Source of the DNA: Comamonadaceae bacterium OTU4NAUVB1
GTDB taxonomy: Bacteria > Pseudomonadota > Gammaproteobacteria > Burkholderiales > Burkholderiaceae_C
Assembly (NCBI GenBank): GCA_024372625.1
Contig: CP099606.1
Coordinates: 95,106-159,105, forward strand
Direction: 5' to 3'
DNA: 64,000 nucleotides
A program made the translations under genes and the position numbers. The notes beneath the pieces were generated by a model that was not told the DNA's origin, searched no databases, and worked only from the letters and a program-made list of their open reading frames with translations. Of the stretch, positions 61,085 to 64,000 are shown one piece after another. Positions within the stretch are counted from its first letter, which is position 1; every line of letters begins with the position of its first letter.

Positions 61085-62032
61085 ATGAACACATCGACAG
61101 TTCGTTTGTTTTTGGAAGTCTTCGAGTTGGGCAGCTTGAGCAAGGCCGCGGTCCGCCGTCAGACCGTGCAGTCGCACGTCAGCCGGCAGATCAGTGACTT
61201 CGAGGCGGATTTCGGCGGACCGCTGTTCCGCCGCACCGGACGTGGCGTGGTTCCTACCGAACTGGGCCGGCGCGCCGAGCAACGGCTGCGCGCGTGGCTG
61301 GCGGAGACCGATCGCCTGAAGCAGGAACTGCGCGAGGAGGCCGGCCAGTTGCTGGGCGAAGTGCGCCTGGGCGTGATTCCCTCGGCCGCTCATCCGCTCA
61401 TGACCCGCCTGTTCCAGAACCTGCAGCGGGAGCATTCTGGCATCCGCCTCAACATCGTCGAGGCACAGGGTACCGAGCTCAACGCCATGCTTGATGGCGG
61501 CACCGTCGACATGGCAATCCTGTTCCGCTTCGACCGCCCGAGCAGCAGCGACGAGCGACTGCTGAGCGTCGCTCACACCTATTTGATCGCTGCTTCTGGC
61601 GACGCGCTCACGCGAGAGCCGACAGTGACGTTCTCACGCCTGTCAGGCCTGCGGCTGGTGCTGCCGCGACGTCCGAGCCACTGGCGCAACGCGCTCGACG
61701 AGGCAGCCCGCAGTCAAGGTTTCACGCTTGACCCGGTGGCCGAGGTCGACTCATTGACGATGCAGAAAGAACTGGTCGCCCACACCTCCGGGCTCTACTC
61801 GGTCATGGGCCCCTACTCGATTGCTGAGGAGCTCCGTCGAGGCCGGCTTCAAGCCAGCAAGCTGGTCAGCCCCGACCTCGTTCGACACGTGACACTGGCG
61901 TTTCCGAGGCAAGGCAAGTTGTCGCCCGCAAGTCGCATGACCGCCGAAACCATTCAACGTGTGGTGACTTCGTGGGGAAGTCGAATCACAGAACCTCCCG
62001 ACGAGACAAAAGGCTCGCAAGCGGCTGTTTGA
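61085..62032 (+). CDS. LysR-family transcriptional regulator
   Basis: A 315-residue LTTR: MNTSTVRLFLEVFELGSLSK, then the HTH AAVRRQTVQSHVSRQISDFEADFGGPLFRR, where the recognition helix is clear although the usual A-A-x-x-L-x-x-S-Q pattern is modified to VQSHVSRQ. The C-terminal ligand-binding domain runs from about residue 90 (GEVRLGVIPSAAHPLMTRLF, GTVDMAILFRFD, SGLYSVMGPYSIAEEL). It is divergent from the FAH-HyuAB-CobW operon and presumably activates it. A spacer of about 155 bp separates the two starts. Confidence 0.92.
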   Translation: MNTSTVRLFLEVFELGSLSKAAVRRQTVQSHVSRQISDFEADFGGPLFRRTGRGVVPTELGRRAEQRLRAWLAETDRLKQELREEAGQLLGEVRLGVIPSAAHPLMTRLFQNLQREHSGIRLNIVEAQGTELNAMLDGGTVDMAILFRFDRPSSSDERLLSVAHTYLIAASGDALTREPTVTFSRLSGLRLVLPRRPSHWRNALDEAARSQGFTLDPVAEVDSLTMQKELVAHTSGLYSVMGPYSIAEELRRGRLQASKLVSPDLVRHVTLAFPRQGKLSPASRMTAETIQRVVTSWGSRITEPPDETKGSQAAV

Positions 62033-62151
62033 GTGCCATGAGCTGGGTCGACACAGCGATTTGACCAATTTGCCAGCGACAGCTGGCGCAAGCGACCCTT
62101 ATTTCAAATGAGATGCATCCATTAATTCTATTGATAAATCACATAATCAAC

Positions 62152-62172
62152 AAATCAGAAAATGGCTGATTT
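62152..62172. repeat. AT-rich inverted repeat between lysR and parB
   Basis: Perfect 7-bp arms AAATCAG and CTGATTT with a 7-nt spacer lie in an AT-rich 255-bp gap (62033-62287) between two convergent genes. It could be a weak terminator or a protein-binding site. Nothing else is seen in this gap. Confidence 0.4.
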
Positions 62173-62287
62173 AATCGGATCCAGCACATCGGTGCGGCGG
62201 GCAGCACGCCCCTGTCGGCCCGCCGGTCTCGAAATCCGGGGCGACCGGTACGGACGCCCGGCCGCCATATCGATTGGTTGGACCGGA

Positions 62288-63388
62288 TCAAGCCTTGAGC
62301 CCAAGCAGATCGTCGATCAATTTCTTCAGGCGACGCCCCTGCGAATCGCTCAGTGGCTCGACGAAGGTCAGGGTGGCCCTGCCCTTGCGGTCCCGCTCCA
62401 GCGAAGCGATGACGGCACCGGAAGCGTCCTTCCACTCCAGCGGCGTCCGGGTCCGTGCGGCCGGCTCGGAATCCGGCGTCGTGAGCGCCGCGAAGACAGT
62501 GGCCGGCAGCGGCCGGGGCTGTCGCTGCGACATCGCCCGTGCGGCCGCCAGCAGTCCCTCCGGGTCCCGCTGATGGGCGTCCTTCAAGGGCGTCGCCCAA
62601 CGGAACTGCAGGTTGAGTGGTGAGCCGAAGGCGGCCACCACCTCGGCCGGCAATTTCGCCAATGCCATGGCGCGACCGATGTTGCCGAGGTCGCGGTCGA
62701 TCGCCAAGGACAACTGCTTGGCGGACGGGAACAACCCCAACTCGAGGGCGCGCAGGTACATCATCCCCTGCTCCCACGCGGAAAGGTCGGCACGGTTTCG
62801 GTTCTCCCGCTCCATTTCGACGAACAGGTCGGTGTCCGCCATGGCGTTCTGGACCAGTGCGAGCACCGGGAGCCCGAGTTCGAGACACGCGCGGTGGCGA
62901 CGGTGGCCGTACACGATCTCGAAAGTCCCGGGTGCGGCCACGTCGGACCTGGCCGGCCGGACCTTGATGGGTTGCACGTTACCCTCCGCGCTGGCGATCT
63001 CCGCCTTCAATTGGGCGAACGCCTCCGTCGAGAAATGCGCGAGTTCCCGATTCGCCCATCGCGACGGCAGGACCAGCGCAGGGTCGAGGCGGCGTGCCAC
63101 TTCCGCACCATCGAAGGCCGCCACGCGTTCTCGAAGTTCCAGCACTTCCTTGTGCACCTCGGACTGTTCGGTCATGAAGGCCAGCATCGATCCAGGGCCT
63201 GTGCGTGGCGCCATGACGCCGGCAGCTCCCTGCCCTTCCAACGGCGGAACCTGCTTCGCAGCGACGGCGCCGCCGAGGGATCCTGACGGCTCTGTCACAA
63301 CGGGCTCCGCAGCAGGCACGCCGGCCGCCGGAGCGGACAGATTGGCGGTCACGCTGAACGCGCGCTTGATCAGGTTCTTGTTTGCCAT
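62288..63388 (-). CDS. parB: ParB/RepB/Spo0J-family partition protein
   Basis: A 366-residue protein; the ATG at 63388 (MANKNLIKRAFSVTANLS) is preferred, but the frame is open to an ATG at 63502. The N-terminal nuclease/CTPase-like ParB domain has LDPALVLPSRWANRELAHFS, GNVQPIKVRP and the signature GHRRHRACLELG (161-172), with a basic HRRHR in place of the usual GERRxRA. ENRNRADLSAWEQGMMYLRAL follows, and an HTH region lies at about 215-245 (PSAKQLSLAIDRDLGNIGRA). The length and shape match megaplasmid or second-chromosome partition proteins. A parA gene is not visible in the window, and a long perfect palindrome lies about 200 bp upstream. Confidence 0.88.
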   Translation of the reverse strand: MANKNLIKRAFSVTANLSAPAAGVPAAEPVVTEPSGSLGGAVAAKQVPPLEGQGAAGVMAPRTGPGSMLAFMTEQSEVHKEVLELRERVAAFDGAEVARRLDPALVLPSRWANRELAHFSTEAFAQLKAEIASAEGNVQPIKVRPARSDVAAPGTFEIVYGHRRHRACLELGLPVLALVQNAMADTDLFVEMERENRNRADLSAWEQGMMYLRALELGLFPSAKQLSLAIDRDLGNIGRAMALAKLPAEVVAAFGSPLNLQFRWATPLKDAHQRDPEGLLAAARAMSQRQPRPLPATVFAALTTPDSEPAARTRTPLEWKDASGAVIASLERDRKGRATLTFVEPLSDSQGRRLKKLIDDLLGLKA

Positions 63389-64000
63389 CTCGGTGATCCT
63401 CTTGAAATCGTGGGGGGCGTTCGGGTCGTTGTAGGCCTCGGCATGGGAGCGCTCGGAATGCGCGGTCCATGATTGGATGCCCATCGCCATAGTTTCGCGC
63501 AAGGCTCACAGGGTCAGCCGGCGTCACCCTGTTTATTGTCGTTCTCCAAAGCGCTCAACCGTCCTCGTGGACGGGGGGTTGTACCGTACAACCCCCCTCG
63601 CCTTTCAATCCATGCCGCGTGCTGGTGACTGCCACTGGGGCACCGGGATGGCCTGGCATGGTCGACGGCACGGCTCCCACCCCACCCGCTCGGTCACGGC
63701 GCTCAAGGCCAAGGTCGGGGACGGCGTTGGCTCGGCTCGACTGGGCTGATCTGGCGAGCGATGCCCTGTCTGCGAAACCGTACTTCGATGCAGTCGACAG
63801 TTCATCGGTCACCTGTTTTAACTAAATACTTGCCGGAACGCGTGCCGTCTGACGCCGCTGTCGGTCCCACGCGATTGCATGCTTTGAACGGGCATCCATC
63901 CTCCACGGACCACGCGACAGTACGGCTGATCCAGACGCTCGCAGCCGGACGCCACGCCGCGCGTCGCTGCCAAGCGTGGTCCACGATGAAACGAAGTCGA
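63389..64000. other. 612-bp right-hand region upstream of parB without a supported gene
   Basis: It should hold the parB promoter: on the minus strand TTGAGC (63558-63553) and TAAACA (63535-63530) are 17 bp apart, a weak -35/-10 pair. A perfect palindrome at 63573-63597 lies 15 bp further upstream. No parA or replication gene can be read before the window ends, and the short open frames show no resemblance to known proteins. Confidence 0.5.
63573..63597. promoter_or_regulatory. 25-bp perfect palindrome beside parB (candidate parS centromere or parB operator)
   Basis: Two 12-bp arms, GGGGGGTTGTAC (63573-63584) and GTACAACCCCCC (63586-63597), are exact reverse complements around a single central C. 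The core GTTGTAC-C-GTACAAC resembles ParB-binding centromere sites in form: a palindrome of about 15-16 bp with GTT at one end and AAC at the other. It lies about 185 bp upstream of the parB start. Confidence 0.72.

Overview
The window is GC-rich chromosomal or megaplasmid DNA from a betaproteobacterium of the order Burkholderiales, most like Comamonadaceae or Alcaligenaceae. This rests on six Bug/TctC-type periplasmic binding proteins, the Burkholderiales form of H-NS, and the general gene repertoire. I saw no tRNA, rRNA, insertion sequence, integrase or CRISPR array. A ParB gene beside a 25-bp perfect palindrome at the right end suggests that this end may lie near the partition region of a replicon.

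Layout. (1) 1-10508 is an exopolysaccharide locus: a Wzy-like membrane protein (cut by the window edge), two GT4 glycosyltransferases, a DPD-motif glycosyltransferase, a secreted glycoside hydrolase, a pyruvyltransferase, a Wzc-type tyrosine autokinase and an ExoY/WbaP-type initiating sugar transferase. The hydrolase and one glycosyltransferase are on the opposite strand. (2) 11284-20323 is a mixed region: a polytopic membrane protein, a divergent ArsR regulator and Old Yellow Enzyme pair sharing a palindromic operator, an unusual H-NS protein with two DNA-binding motifs and a histone-H1-like tail, a YghU-type GST, a monooxygenase, a hydrolase and small proteins. (3) 20434-27062 is a catabolic module (class II aldolase, gamma-glutamyltransferase-like enzyme, Bug protein, GabT, GhrA). 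It is controlled by an XRE-cupin regulator, with two matching operator-like repeats. (4) 27127-32086 holds DUF4331, a Gly-rich lipoprotein, a TPR protein and a HupE/UreJ protein, next to a TonB-receptor remnant.

(5) 32349-36967 holds two divergent hybrid histidine kinases, one a LOV blue-light receptor. The promoter region between them contains a perfect FNR-type box. (6) 37386-39713 holds a lipoprotein hydrolase and a frameshifted Bug gene. (7) 39821-46427 is a four-carbon sugar-acid module: OtnC, OtnK, a COG4091-type dehydrogenase, a DeoR regulator, a Bug protein and an MFS carrier, with 10-bp-periodic repeats between the divergent arms. (8) 46505-48432 encodes a DUF2231 protein and a sorbosone-dehydrogenase-like lipoprotein. 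(9) 48548-53576 holds Bug, RraA-like aldolase, D-2-hydroxyacid dehydrogenase, Bug and LysR. (10) 53660-62032 is a six-gene operon with nearly every junction overlapping: FAH hydrolase, HyuA-like, HyuB-like, a small CxC protein, a CobW/G3E GTPase and Bug, with a divergent LysR. (11) 62288-64000 holds parB and the palindrome.

The most likely undescribed systems are the HyuAB-small CxC protein-CobW operon, the OtnKC-COG4091 pathway, and the paired-operator regulon of the XRE-cupin regulator. All function calls come from reading motifs by eye; no database search was run.
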